A stretch of 64,000 bases of DNA from Bradyrhizobium sp. BR 10289. Its GTDB lineage: Bacteria > Pseudomonadota > Alphaproteobacteria > Rhizobiales > Xanthobacteraceae. A model generated the notes under the pieces. The model did no database searches and was not told the DNA's origin. It saw only the letters and a program-made list of their open reading frames with translations. Below, in pieces: positions 18,218-27,800 of the stretch. The stretch lies in the NCBI RefSeq assembly GCF_019455385.1, contig NZ_JACOFR010000001.1, positions 434,001-498,000 on the forward strand, read 5' to 3'. How positions within the stretch are numbered: position 1 is the first letter of the stretch; each line of letters opens with the position of its first letter. Made by a program: the position numbers and the translations under genes.

Positions 18218-18670
18218 ATGACCGAAGTCCTGTTCTACCATTTGCAAAACATGACGGTGGAGAACGTGTTGCCGCCGCTTCTCGAGAAATCGCTCGAGCG
18301 CGGCTGGCGCGTCGTGGTGCAGTCGACCTCGGAGGAGCGCGCCGACGCGCTCGACGCGCACCTTTGGACCTATCGTGACGATTCCTTCCTGCCGCACGCG
18401 ACGTGGCGGGTGAACGATGCCGCCGATCAGCCGATCGTGCTGGAGATCGAGGAGGGCAATCCCAACGGCGCCAATGTCCGCTTCCTGGTCGACAATGCCG
18501 CGCTGCCGCAGGATGCGCAGGCCTATGAGCGCATGGTGCTGCTGTTCAACGGCGACGATCCGGACGCGCTGGCGCTCGCCCGTAGCGCCTGGACGGATTG
18601 CAAGGCGAAGGGATTTGATGTCACCTATTGGCAGGCCGACGAGAGGGGCCGGTGGCAGCGCCGGAATTAG
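18218..18670 (+). CDS. holC: DNA polymerase III subunit chi
   Basis: HolC joins the clamp-loader to SSB on the lagging strand. The 150-residue protein shows the family pattern: MTEVLFYHL start, ENVLPPLLEKSLERGWRVVVQ, then LDAHLWTYRDDSFLPHATW and a late VLLFNGDDPDAL. The gene begins six bases after pepA, as in many Proteobacteria. Confidence 0.93.
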   Translation: MTEVLFYHLQNMTVENVLPPLLEKSLERGWRVVVQSTSEERADALDAHLWTYRDDSFLPHATWRVNDAADQPIVLEIEEGNPNGANVRFLVDNAALPQDAQAYERMVLLFNGDDPDALALARSAWTDCKAKGFDVTYWQADERGRWQRRN

Positions 18671-18797
18671 CGGTCGAACGCAATTAATGATAATTTGCGC
18701 TTTCGGGGCAATGCTGGCCTTGGCCACCTTCGTGCCGCAAAGTGATGTTGGGACAATCGTTTAGGGCCGGTCCTTCACGCGGGGAATTTAGTTTATC

Positions 18798-19334
18798 GTG
18801 CGACATCAAAAGCTTCCCAGCTCGCTCATAATTGCGTTGGCTGCCATGGCACCGCTGCTTGCGGGCTGTGCCGGCGGGACCGACCTGCTGGCGTCTGCCA
18901 AGGACGCCGAATGGTTCCAGCGGCCCGGCCGCCTCTTCATCAAGAATATCTCGATCGAATCGCCACCTCTCACTCCCGACAAGCCGGTGGGCGCCGAGGA
19001 TCTGGTCAGCGCCGACGGCGCCTGTCCCGGCATGGCGCCGCCGCCCGGACCGGCCGATGCCAATGCCTCGACGTCACCGGCCCCGATGGGCGGCACGGTC
19101 GCGCTCGGCCACACCGAATGCGACGTGGTTCGCGGCATCGGCGCGCCCTCGAACGTGAACATTTCCGGGGATGCCGCCGGCCGCCGTGTCGCTGTGGTGA
19201 CCTGGACCACCGGCCCGCGAGCCGGAATCTACACGTTCACATCCGGCCGCCTGTCCTCGATCGAAGGCAATCCCGAGCCGCAGGTCGTGCCGAAGCCCGC
19301 CAAGTCGAAGCCGAAGAAGAAGCAGGCGGCCTAA
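18798..19334 (+). CDS. Predicted lipoprotein, unknown function
   Basis: The protein starts at a GTG and has a lipoprotein signal with lipobox LLAGC, so it should be lipid-anchored, probably at the outer membrane. The mature part of about 155 residues contains a conserved-looking segment, LGHTECDVVRGIGAPSNVNISGDAAGRRVAVVTWTTGPRAGIYTF. This resembles the SmpA/OmlA-like 'G-P' turn and beta-hairpin pattern, followed by a Lys/Pro-rich tail. The similarity to small outer-membrane assembly lipoproteins is only suggestive. It stands alone, 127 bp after holC. Confidence 0.75.
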   Translation: MRHQKLPSSLIIALAAMAPLLAGCAGGTDLLASAKDAEWFQRPGRLFIKNISIESPPLTPDKPVGAEDLVSADGACPGMAPPPGPADANASTSPAPMGGTVALGHTECDVVRGIGAPSNVNISGDAAGRRVAVVTWTTGPRAGIYTFTSGRLSSIEGNPEPQVVPKPAKSKPKKKQAA

Positions 19335-19344
19335 GCACCGCTGG

Positions 19345-20133
19345 TCAAGAGGCCTTTCTTCCCTTGATCGCCGTCGCCCAGGCGTGAACCGTGATCGCTC
19401 CCGTCGCGGTCGCCGGCAATCTGTCCTGGAGCCGGCGTTTCAGCTCAGCGCTTTCCGCATCCGACAGCTTCCCGACGATTCCACTCGGGCTGCTCACGAC
19501 CATGGATAACCAGTAATCGTCGAAGTCGACGAAGGTGCGTTCAACGACGAGCTCGCGCGTCTCCACATCGCGGATGCCGAGCTCCGCCCAGAGCGCCTTC
19601 AGCGCCGAGAAACGCGAGACCTCCGCGCTCGGCGGCCGCGCCGTAGGCTTGCCCATCGCGTCCATCTCCTCCCACAAATGCTGCGTCGGGGTGCCGCCAC
19701 GCATGACGTCCCAAGTGTAGGACGCGACAATGCCGCCGGGCTTGGTGACGCGGAGCATTTCCGCGGCGCCCTTGCGCGGGTCCGGCACGAAGAACAGCAC
19801 CAGCGCCATCACCGCGACGTCGAAGCGATTGTCCTCGTAGGGAAGGGCCATTGCATCGCCAATCGACAGCTCGACCTGCCTTGCCGAGAGCTTGTGGCGC
19901 GCAGTCTCGATCTGTGCGTCCGAGGGGTCGATCGCGCAGACGGATGAAGGCGCGGTCTGCGCAAGGATGAGCTCGGTGAACGCGCCGTTGCCGGCCCCGA
20001 TATCGACCCAGGCCCGTCCTGCGCCCGGCGCCAGCCAGTCGAGAAAGAGAGTTCCGGCGGACCGGCTCCAGGGCGCCATGAAGCGCTCGTAAGCCGCGCC
20101 GTCGGTGAATTTGATCGGTTCGGGCGACGACAT
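19345..20133 (-). CDS. Class I SAM-dependent methyltransferase
   Basis: From the ATG at 20133 the protein is 262 residues, with the SAM-binding glycine loop VDIGAGNGAFTELIL, an acidic motif II AIDPSD, and the post-motif region ALPYEDNRFDVAVMALVLFFVPDP. The overall pattern fits the UbiE/Methyltransf_11 group acting on small molecules. The substrate is unknown. It converges on the lipoprotein gene (10 bp apart), and upstream it has a free 230-bp region with an 8-bp inverted repeat. Confidence 0.85.
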   Translation of the reverse strand: MSSPEPIKFTDGAAYERFMAPWSRSAGTLFLDWLAPGAGRAWVDIGAGNGAFTELILAQTAPSSVCAIDPSDAQIETARHKLSARQVELSIGDAMALPYEDNRFDVAVMALVLFFVPDPRKGAAEMLRVTKPGGIVASYTWDVMRGGTPTQHLWEEMDAMGKPTARPPSAEVSRFSALKALWAELGIRDVETRELVVERTFVDFDDYWLSMVVSSPSGIVGKLSDAESAELKRRLQDRLPATATGAITVHAWATAIKGRKAS

Positions 20134-20264
20134 CTGCGATCTCCCTGAAAATTGTCTATCCAAATATCCCTTGGGCCGCAAAGGCCGGTCGCTTTTTGTA
20201 GCATGGGTGCCGCGCCGCCCGCCACGGGGCACCGCAAGTTTGCGAGCCTGACATTATCCGACAT

Positions 20265-20285
20265 GCAACGCAGCTGATGCGTTGC
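20265..20285. repeat. Perfect 8-bp inverted repeat upstream of the methyltransferase
   Basis: GCAACGCA and TGCGTTGC flank a five-base centre. The element lies 132 bp upstream of the methyltransferase start and 79 bp beyond the ABC-F stop on the same strand. It could be an operator or a weak hairpin; nothing else is visible between 20134 and 20363. Confidence 0.35.
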
Positions 20286-20363
20286 CTGCGCTGCTCGCGC
20301 GCGTCCATCGCGTTGTCGAATAGCGGATGCTACTGTGCATGGGGTTGTTTTTCAGATTTTGAT

Positions 20364-22223
20364 TCAGCCCGCCGCTGCGTCGAACTGCGCGCTCGCCTCC
20401 AGCCACTGCTCCTCCGCCCGCGCCAGCGCGTCGGCGGCATTGGCGCGCGCTTTCGACAGTTGCGCGGCCTGCTTGGGATCGCGCGTAAAAATGTCGGGCA
20501 AAGCGAGCGCGGTGTCGATCTTGGTGATGATCTCGCTGACGCGGGCGATTTCGGCCTCGGCCTCCGCGATGCGCTTCTTCAGTGAGCCGCGATTGTCCGA
20601 TTTCGGACGCTGCGGCTTCTCGGCCGCGCTGCGCTCGCGCGGGGCAGGCTCGGCATTGCGCGCGGACAGGATCAGGCGGCGATACTCGTCGAGGTCGCCG
20701 TCGTAATTGGTGACGGTGCGGTCGGCGACGATCCAGAGCCGGTCGGCGCAGGCCTCGATCAGATAGCGGTCATGCGAGACCATGATGACGGCGCCGGGGA
20801 ATTCGTTGATGGCCTCCGCAAGCGCGGCGCGGCTGTCGATGTCGAGATGGTTGGTCGGCTCGTCCAGGATGATCATGTTGGGGCCGAAGAAGGTCGCAAG
20901 GCCCAGCAGCAGCCGCGCCTTCTCGCCGCCCGACAGTTTTGCCACCTTGGTGTCGGCCGCCTTGCCCGAAAAACCGATCGCGCCGGCGCGGGCGCGCACC
21001 TTGGCTTCGGGCGCATCGCCCATCAGCTTGCGGACGTGGTCGTAGGCGGAGCCGTCTTCGTTCAATTCGTCGAGCTGGTGCTGCGCGAAATAGGCGATCG
21101 ACAGCTTGTCCGCGCGGGTGACCTTTCCTGAGAAAGGTGCCAGCCGTCCGGCGAGCAGCTTGACGAGTGTCGACTTGCCGTTGCCGTTGGCGCCCAGCAG
21201 CGCGATGCGGTCGTCATTGTCGATGCGCAAGGTGACACGGTTCAGCACCGGAGTGGCCGGATCGTAGCCGACCGAGGCATTGTCCACCGCGATGATCGGC
21301 GGCGACAGGATCTTTTCCGGTGCGGGGAAGGTGATCTCGCGCACGTCCTCGGTGACCAGCGCCGTGATCGGCTTCAACCGCTCCAGCATTTTGACGCGGG
21401 ACTGCGCCTGCCGCGCCTTCGAGGCCTTGGCCTTGAAGCGATCGACGAAGGCTTGCAGGCGGGCGCGCTCGGCCTCCTGGCGCTTGACCGCCTTGGCATC
21501 GAGCAGCTCGCGCGCGGCGCGCTGCTCCTCGAAGGAGGAGTAGGTGCCTTTATAGAGCGTGAGCTTGCCGCGCTCCAGATGCAGGATCTGGTCGACCGAG
21601 CTTTCCAGGAGGTCGCGGTCATGGCTGATCACGATCACGGTGCGCGGATAATGCGCGAGGTGATCCTCCAGCCACAGCGTGCCCTCGAGGTCGAGATAGT
21701 TGGTTGGCTCGTCGAGCAGCAGCAGGTCGGGTGCTGCGAACAGCGTCGCCGCCAGCGCGACGCGCATGCGCCAGCCGCCGGAGAATTCGGCGCAGGGCCG
21801 CAGCTGGTCGGCGGCCGAGAAGCCGAGACCGGAAAGGATCGCAGCCGCACGGCTCGGCGCCGAATGCGCGTCGATGTCGACGAGGCGGGTCTGGATCTCC
21901 GCGATCCGGTGCGGGTCGGTGGCGCTCTCGGCTTCGTGCAGCAGCGCGTCGCGTTCGAGGTCGGCCTTGAGAACGACCGAGATCAGGCTCTCGGGGCCGT
22001 TCGGCGCTTCCTGGGCGAGGCTGCCGACGCGCCAGCGCGGCGGCAGGGTGACCGTGCCGTGCTCGGCCGCGAGCTCACCGCGGATCACCTTGAACAGGGT
22101 CGACTTGCCGGTGCCGTTGCGCCCGACCATGCCGACGCGTGAGCCCGGCGTGATCTGCACGGAACTCTGGTCAATCAGAAGGCGTCCGGCGAGGCGGATG
22201 GAGAGGTCGGTGATCGCAAGCAT
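20364..22223 (-). CDS. ABC-F family ATPase
   Basis: This 619-residue soluble protein has two ATP-binding cassettes: Walker A VGRNGTGKSTLF near residue 35 and LGANGNGKSTLV near 345, with signatures FSGGWRMRVALA and LSGGEKARLLL. An ABC-F linker with EEQRAARELLDAKAVKRQEAERARLQAF lies between them, and a charged coiled coil forms the C-terminus. It has no membrane domain. ABC-F proteins act on the ribosome as translation factors. The length and C-terminal coil resemble the Uup/YheS branch. The small gene at 22270-22443 precedes it by 46 bp on the same strand. Confidence 0.92.
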   Translation of the reverse strand: MLAITDLSIRLAGRLLIDQSSVQITPGSRVGMVGRNGTGKSTLFKVIRGELAAEHGTVTLPPRWRVGSLAQEAPNGPESLISVVLKADLERDALLHEAESATDPHRIAEIQTRLVDIDAHSAPSRAAAILSGLGFSAADQLRPCAEFSGGWRMRVALAATLFAAPDLLLLDEPTNYLDLEGTLWLEDHLAHYPRTVIVISHDRDLLESSVDQILHLERGKLTLYKGTYSSFEEQRAARELLDAKAVKRQEAERARLQAFVDRFKAKASKARQAQSRVKMLERLKPITALVTEDVREITFPAPEKILSPPIIAVDNASVGYDPATPVLNRVTLRIDNDDRIALLGANGNGKSTLVKLLAGRLAPFSGKVTRADKLSIAYFAQHQLDELNEDGSAYDHVRKLMGDAPEAKVRARAGAIGFSGKAADTKVAKLSGGEKARLLLGLATFFGPNMIILDEPTNHLDIDSRAALAEAINEFPGAVIMVSHDRYLIEACADRLWIVADRTVTNYDGDLDEYRRLILSARNAEPAPRERSAAEKPQRPKSDNRGSLKKRIAEAEAEIARVSEIITKIDTALALPDIFTRDPKQAAQLSKARANAADALARAEEQWLEASAQFDAAAG

Positions 22224-22269
22224 GCGGCCTTGTCACCGCACGCAGCACCAAACGCAACCCGATTTTTCG

Positions 22270-22443
22270 TCAGTGCGACTCGCGCTCGCGCTGCGCCAGT
22301 CTGTGGAGCAACTGCTCGAGGTGCGTTGGGAGCCGGGGTTCGGGGCGCAGGCTCTGCTGGAGCCGTTCGCCCACGGCATCGCAAATCGAGCGGCTGGTGC
22401 GCCGGTCGATCTGTTCGCTGTCATTGGCAAAAGGACCAGCCAT
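22270..22443 (-). CDS. Small hypothetical protein with weak NepR-like helix pattern
   Basis: This 57-residue protein begins MAGPFANDSEQIDRRTSR and continues with a helix AICDAVGERLQQ-like segment (here SICDAVGERLQQ), a PEPRLPTHLEQLLHRL stretch and a charged end. The spacing of VGERL…RLPTHLEQLLHRL loosely recalls the NepR anti-sigma motif (LGxxLR…PVPDRFxxLLxxL), but the match is weak and I do not claim function. It is just upstream of the ABC-F gene, probably in one transcript. An upstream in-frame ATG at 22464 is possible. Confidence 0.6.
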   Translation of the reverse strand: MAGPFANDSEQIDRRTSRSICDAVGERLQQSLRPEPRLPTHLEQLLHRLAQRERESH

Positions 22444-22574
22444 CGCGGGGTTCCGTGTCTTCAAAGTAACGACACGCTACCAAGTCGTTGGCCACAAAAT
22501 AGTTTCGCGGGCCGTGGGCAATGCCGGGCATTCTAGTAAAAATTGTATGAATTTGATGTATCTGCCTAAATACA

Positions 22575-22603
22575 AGGCCCCGGCGGGGGGATCGCCGGGG
22601 CCT
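22575..22603 (-). terminator. Hairpin terminator after the small secreted gene
   Basis: An 11-bp perfect stem (AGGCCCCGGCG / CGCCGGGGCCT) encloses a seven-base loop. On the minus strand it is followed by TTGTATTT, a partial U-tract. It lies 65 bp past the stop of the gene at 22668-22925 and fits a Rho-independent terminator. The rest of 22444-22667 is AT-richer than its surroundings and shows no gene. Confidence 0.6.
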
Positions 22604-22667
22604 CTCTTGGAAGGTACCGCAGGGGGGAACGGCACCTCAAGGTAGCGGGGGAAAAGTGCTGTCGGGC

Positions 22668-22925
22668 TCAGTAGCAGCGGTTGACCAGCCGCCAGCGGGG
22701 TCCCCAAGGGGTCGGGACCAGCCGGCGCACATAGCAGCCGCCATAGCCGTAGGCGACGGGAGCGGCGTAGAAGCGCGGTCCGCCCCAGCCGTAGCCGTAG
22801 CCGTGGTGCCAGCCACCGCCATGCCAGCCCCAGCCGCCATGCCAGTGAGCGGAGGCGGAGGTCGGTGCCAGCGCGGCACCCAGCGCAACCGCAGCGACGG
22901 CGGCAAGCGAAAGTTTCCTCAACAT
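22668..22925 (-). CDS. Small secreted His/Gly/Trp-rich protein
   Basis: The 85-residue precursor has a signal peptide (…APTSASA) and a mature part rich in His, Gly, Trp and Tyr (HWHGGWGWHGGGWHHGYGYGW), ending in a small conserved segment with two Cys (CYVRRLVPTPWGPRWRLVNRCY). Many such proteins occur in Bradyrhizobium with no known role. The His clusters could bind metal and the two Cys could form a disulfide, both inference. The gene is monocistronic with a hairpin downstream. Confidence 0.8.
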   Translation of the reverse strand: MLRKLSLAAVAAVALGAALAPTSASAHWHGGWGWHGGGWHHGYGYGWGGPRFYAAPVAYGYGGCYVRRLVPTPWGPRWRLVNRCY

Positions 22926-23237
22926 GGTGATCTCCTCAAAACTGCCGGCGCGGGGCTATCGCGCCGATGGAAAGGCCGCCGAAACGGTCGGCCTGACGAT
23001 CAGGCCTTGGTTTCGATGGGATTGACCTTACGCCTCCGAGCCTGAACCGAGCCCTGAACGGGGCCTTCAGATTGAGTTCATCTGGGTGAAATCTCGGTAA
23101 TGCATGCCTAAGCTAGGGCAAGGCAGCCTGCGGCGAAGCGTCCGGGGGCCGTCTTGGCGGTCGCTTGCCGTCCGGCAAAGGCGCCGATATAAGCCCCGCA
23201 ACTCGAAAACCACCGCTTTCTTCTCAAGGACAAGATT
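22926..23237. other. Intergenic region before ndk
   Basis: About 310 bp between the divergent secreted-protein gene and ndk. It must hold both promoters. The ndk ribosome-binding site AAGGAC lies seven bases before its ATG. I see no gene, strong repeat or recognisable operator. Confidence 0.4.
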
Positions 23238-23660
23238 ATGGCCATCGAACGCACCTTCTCGATCATCAAGCCCGATGCAACCGCGCGTAACCTGACCGGT
23301 GCGGTCAACGCCGTGATCGAAAAGGCGGGCCTGCGCATCGTCGCGCAGAAGCGCATCCGCATGACCAAGGAACAGGCCGAGACCTTCTATGCGGTCCACA
23401 AGGCCCGCCCGTTCTTCGGCGAGCTCGTCGAGTTCATGACCTCGGGTCCGGTCGTGGTGCAGGTGCTGGAAGGCGAGAATGCCGTCGCCAAGTACCGCGA
23501 CGTCATGGGTGCGACCGACCCGTCCAAGGCGGCCGACGGCACCATCCGCAAGCTCTACGCAAAGTCGATCGGCGAGAACTCCGCGCACGGTTCGGACGCC
23601 CCGGAGACCGCCGCGATCGAGATCGCGCAGTTCTTCTCGGGCAACGAGATCGTCGGCTGA
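23238..23660 (+). CDS. ndk: Nucleoside diphosphate kinase
   Basis: Ndk transfers the terminal phosphate from ATP to nucleoside diphosphates through a phospho-His intermediate. The 140-residue protein starts [14 protein letters not shown] and has the active-site [16 protein letters not shown] with the phosphorylated His, plus [19 protein letters not shown]. Length and sequence are canonical. Confidence 0.97.
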   Translation: MAIERTFSIIKPDATARNLTGAVNAVIEKAGLRIVAQKRIRMTKEQAETFYAVHKARPFFGELVEFMTSGPVVVQVLEGENAVAKYRDVMGATDPSKAADGTIRKLYAKSIGENSAHGSDAPETAAIEIAQFFSGNEIVG

Positions 23661-23703
23661 TCATCAGCCGATCTGGAAAGTCGACGGGGGATAAGGACTC
23701 ATT

Positions 23704-24564
23704 GTGAATTGGCTCTGGCAGATCTTCGATCCCGCTACGATCGGGGCATTCTTCACCCAGTTCCGCAATGAGATGGCCGAGCCGACCTTCTGGATTGCGG
23801 TCGGCAAGATCATCTGGATCAACATCCTGCTCTCCGGCGACAACGCGCTGGTGATCGCGCTTGCCTGCCGCGGCCTCAAGCCGCGGCACCGCCTGTGGGG
23901 CATGATCCTCGGCGCCGGCGCGGCGGTGCTGCTGCGGATCATCTTCACCGGCATCGTCGCGAGCCTGATGGAGCTGCCGTACCTCAAGCTGGTCGGCGGC
24001 CTCGCACTGATCGTGATCGCGGCGAAGCTCTTGGTGCCGGAACAGGAGGACGAGGACGACGTCGAGTCGGCTTCGCATCTGTGGCAGGCGGTGCAGATCG
24101 TCGTCGTCGCCGACATCGTCATGAGCCTCGACAACGTCATTGCGGTCGCTGCCGCCGCCAACGGCAGTGTGCCGCTGTTGGTGCTGGGCCTTGCCATCAG
24201 CGTGCCGCTGATCGTCGCCGGTGCCGCGCTGATCATGGCGCTGCTCGCCAAATTGCCGGTGCTGGTCTGGGCCGGTGCTGCGCTGCTCGGCTGGATCGCC
24301 GGCGAGGTGATCGCGACCGATCCGGGCGTTGCGCCGAAGCTGCATTCACTGTCCGAGGGCCCGTTCGGCGCTTCGCTCGACAGGATGCTCGGCAGCCTGC
24401 ACCTCCCGCCGCAATTCGCCCATGGCGGCGGTGGTGCCGAATATCTCTGCGCCGCGGTCGGCGTCGTCGTCGTGCTGCTCGTCGGCTCGATCTGGCGCCG
24501 GCGCAGCCTCAGCAAGGCCGCGCTGGAATCCTCTGAGCACCACGCCAAGGCGTCGGCGGAGTAG
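23704..24564 (+). CDS. TerC-family integral membrane protein
   Basis: This 286-residue protein has seven to eight predicted membrane helices and the TerC hallmark acidic motifs within helices: NILLSGDNALVIAL and VADIVMSLDNVIAVAAAA. TerC/YjbE proteins are linked to manganese or calcium export and to metal loading of exported enzymes; the exact cargo here is unknown. The start codon is GTG at 23704, 43 bp after ndk, so co-transcription is possible. Confidence 0.9.
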   Translation: MNWLWQIFDPATIGAFFTQFRNEMAEPTFWIAVGKIIWINILLSGDNALVIALACRGLKPRHRLWGMILGAGAAVLLRIIFTGIVASLMELPYLKLVGGLALIVIAAKLLVPEQEDEDDVESASHLWQAVQIVVVADIVMSLDNVIAVAAAANGSVPLLVLGLAISVPLIVAGAALIMALLAKLPVLVWAGAALLGWIAGEVIATDPGVAPKLHSLSEGPFGASLDRMLGSLHLPPQFAHGGGGAEYLCAAVGVVVVLLVGSIWRRRSLSKAALESSEHHAKASAE

Positions 24565-24569
24565 GCCGC

Positions 24570-24881
24570 TCAGTCGATCCTGCCGTGTTCCGTTACGGGC
24601 GTGGTCCAATAGACCAGCTTGGTGCCGGCGAACGACACCCGCAGGCGGCCGAGCAGATGGCCGGCATCGGCCCCTGCCAACACCACTTGCACGATGGTCT
24701 GATCGGCGTGGCCCTTCACGCGTTCGGCGGCCGTCAACAACCGGACCTCGGCACCATGACCTGAGCCTCGCGCGGCCGTGAATCCCGACACCAGATCGCT
24801 CTGTTCAGTGAGAAAGTCGAACATCTCGTCGCGAAGCCGGTGCGGCACGATGAGCGTGAGACAGACGGGCTGGTCGGTCAT
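24570..24881 (-). CDS. DUF3240-family small protein of RND metal operon
   Basis: The 103-residue protein (MTDQPVCLTLIVPHRLRDEMFDFL…) matches the DUF3240 family, a small ferredoxin-like/PII-like fold often encoded next to CzcA/CusA pumps. Its ATG overlaps the stop of the pump gene (ATGA), so the two are translationally coupled. A regulatory or accessory role for the pump is inferred from this association alone. Confidence 0.85.
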   Translation of the reverse strand: MTDQPVCLTLIVPHRLRDEMFDFLTEQSDLVSGFTAARGSGHGAEVRLLTAAERVKGHADQTIVQVVLAGADAGHLLGRLRVSFAGTKLVYWTTPVTEHGRID

Positions 24882-27800
24882 TTCGCCCCCTTCGACGCCC
24901 CGCCATAGCGGCGATAGAGGATCGGCAGGAGAATCAGCGTGAGCAGCGTGGAGGACAAGAGACCTCCGATCACGACGACGGCCAGCGGCCGCTGCACTTC
25001 CGAGCCGGGGCCGGAGGCGAACAGCAGCGGGATCAAGCCAAGCGCCGTGATGCTCGCAGTCATCAGCACAGGGCGCAGCCTGCGCATGGCGCCTTCGACG
25101 ACGATTCGATCCTCAGGGAGGCCGTGCGCGCGGAGCTGGTTGAAATAGGACACGAGCACGACGCCGTTGAGCACGGCGATGCCGAGCAGCGCGATGAAGC
25201 CCACCGAGGCCGGCACCGACAGATATTCGCCCGTCACGACCAGCGCGAACACGCCGCCGATCAGGGCAAAGGGAATGTTGACGAGCACCAGCAAGGCCTG
25301 GCGGATGGCACCAAACGTCGTGAACAGCAGCACGAAGATCAAGCCGATCGCGACGGGCACCACGACGGACAGGCGCGCTGCGGCGCGTTGCTGATTCTCG
25401 AACTGTCCGCCCCAGCTCAGCCGGTAGCCGTCCGGAAGCGGCAGCTCGCCCGCCACTTTCTGGCGCGCCGCTTCGACGAAGCCGACCATGTCGCGGCCGC
25501 GGATGTTGGCGCGCACCACGCTCATGCGGGCGCCGTCCTCGCGGTCGATCTTCACCGGGCCGTCGACGCGTTGGATGCGGGCGACCTGCGACAGCGCGAC
25601 GTGCTGTCCGGAGGCCAGCGTCAGCGGCAGGCTCGCCAGCAGGGTCGGTGCTGCGCGCGTCGTCTCGCTGCCGCGGACCAGGATCGGTGTGCGGCGGCCT
25701 TCCTCCAGCGCGGTGCCGATGGTCCGGCCCTCGATCTGGGTGCGCAGCGAGTTGACGATGGAATCGACGGTCAGGCCGAGGCGCCCGGCCTCCATACGAT
25801 TGACCGCGACCGTGTAATATTGGGCCCCTTCGTTCAGCGTGGTGTAGACGTCCTCGGCCCCGTCGATGCCGGACAGGATCGCCGAAAGCTTTGCCGCGGT
25901 CTCGTTCAGCTTCGGAATGTCGGGGCCGAAGATCTTGACGGCGACGTCGCCGCGCACGCCGCTGATCATCTCTTGCACGCGCATGTCGATGGGCTGGGTG
26001 AAACTGAGCGAGATGCCAGGAAAGCCGGTCAGGACCTCGCGAAGCTTCTGCAGTAGGACCTCGCGATTGTCGCTCGTCCGCTCGTCCGCCGGCTTGAGCA
26101 CGAGGAACGTGTCGGTCTGGTTGGGACCCATGGGATCGAGGCCGAGTTCGTCCGACCCGGTGCGGGCGACGATGCCGGCGACATCAGGCACCGCCAGCAG
26201 CGCAGCCTGCAGCCTTGCATTCATCGCAAGCGACTCGTCGAGATTGACGGAGGGAAGCGTCTCCACGCTGACGATGACGTCACCTTCGTCCATGGTTGGC
26301 ATGAAGGTCTTGCCGAGCATGGTGTAGGCAAACACTGAACTGACGAGGCCGATCAGCGCTGCCGCAATCACCTTGCGTTCGTTGTTCAAGGCCCAGGCCA
26401 ATGTCGGCTCGTAGACCCGCTGGGCCGCGCGCACCAGCAGGGGATCGCGATGCGAGGCAGATTTGAGCACGTAGGAGGTCGCAACCGGGATCACTGTGAG
26501 CGCCAGCAGCAGAGAGGCGGCCAGCGCGAAGATGATGGCCAGCGCCACCGGGATGAACAGCTTGCCTTCCAACCCCTGCAGTGTCAGCAGGGGGACGAAC
26601 ACGATGATGATGATCAGCACGCCCGAGGCGACCGGCTCCAAAACTTCGCAGACCGAGCGATAAATCAGGTGAATCGGCGGCAGGGCCTTGCCAGATTCGT
26701 GCTTGCCGAAATTGCCGACGATGTTCTCGACCACCACCACCAGCGCGTCGATGAACATGCCGATCGCGATCGCAAGTCCGCCGAGGCTCATTAGATTGGC
26801 CGACATGCCGACCACGCGCATGATGATCAGCGCGATTACGATGGCGAGGGGCAGGCTGAGCGCGATCACCAGTGAAGCCCGCCAATTGCCGAGGAAGAGC
26901 AGCAGTAGAACGATCACGAGGACAGTGGCCTCGGCAAGCGCCCGCACCACGGTGCCTACCGCGCGGTTGACGAGGCGGCTGCGGTCATAGAACACGTTGA
27001 TCGACACGCTCTTGGGCAGCGAGGGCTGCAGCTCGGCAAGCCGGGCGCGCACGTCGCGGATGAGCTGACCCGCATTGGCGCCGCGCAGGCCGAGCACGAG
27101 CCCCTCGACGGTCTCGCCGCGGCCATCCGCCGTGACAGCGCCATAGCGCGTCAGCGTCCCGACTTTGACGGTCGCGACGTCTTTGACCATGATCGGCACG
27201 CCCTCACGGGTATCGACGACGATGGCCTTGATGTCCTCGATCGAACGAATGCTGCCTTCGATCCGAACCAGGGCGCTGTCCTCGCCCTGATTGACCCGCC
27301 CGGCACCGTCGTTGCGGCTGTTGGCTTCGATGGCTCGACGGAACAGGTCGTAGCTAATGCCGCGCGCGGCCAGCGCGTCGTTGCGCGGCACGATCTCGAA
27401 GGCGCGGACATAGCCGCCGAGCGCATTGACGTCGGCAACGCCCGGGACCGTTCGCAGGGCAGGGCGGATTACCCAATCGAGCAGGGTGCGGCGCTCGGCG
27501 AGCGAAAGCTCGGAGCTGTCGATCGTGAACATGAACATCTCGCCGAGGGGGCTCGTGATCGGCGCAAGTCCGCCGCTCACCCCTTCCGGGAAATCGCGCG
27601 AGACGTTCGATAGACGCTCCGAGACCTGGTTGCGCGCCCAGTAGATGTCGGTGCCGTCCTCGAAATCGACGGTGATGTCGGCCAGTGCGTATTTTGTGGT
27701 TGAACGGAGCACTTTCTTGTTCGGCAATCCCAGCAGCTCGAGCTCGACCGGGACTGTGATGCGCTGCTCGACCTCTTCGGGGGTGAGACCGGGTGCCTTC

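Noticed and set aside
16751..18727. 658-codon minus-strand frame across pepA and holC
   Set aside because: It covers two well-recognised genes on the other strand and has no family features.
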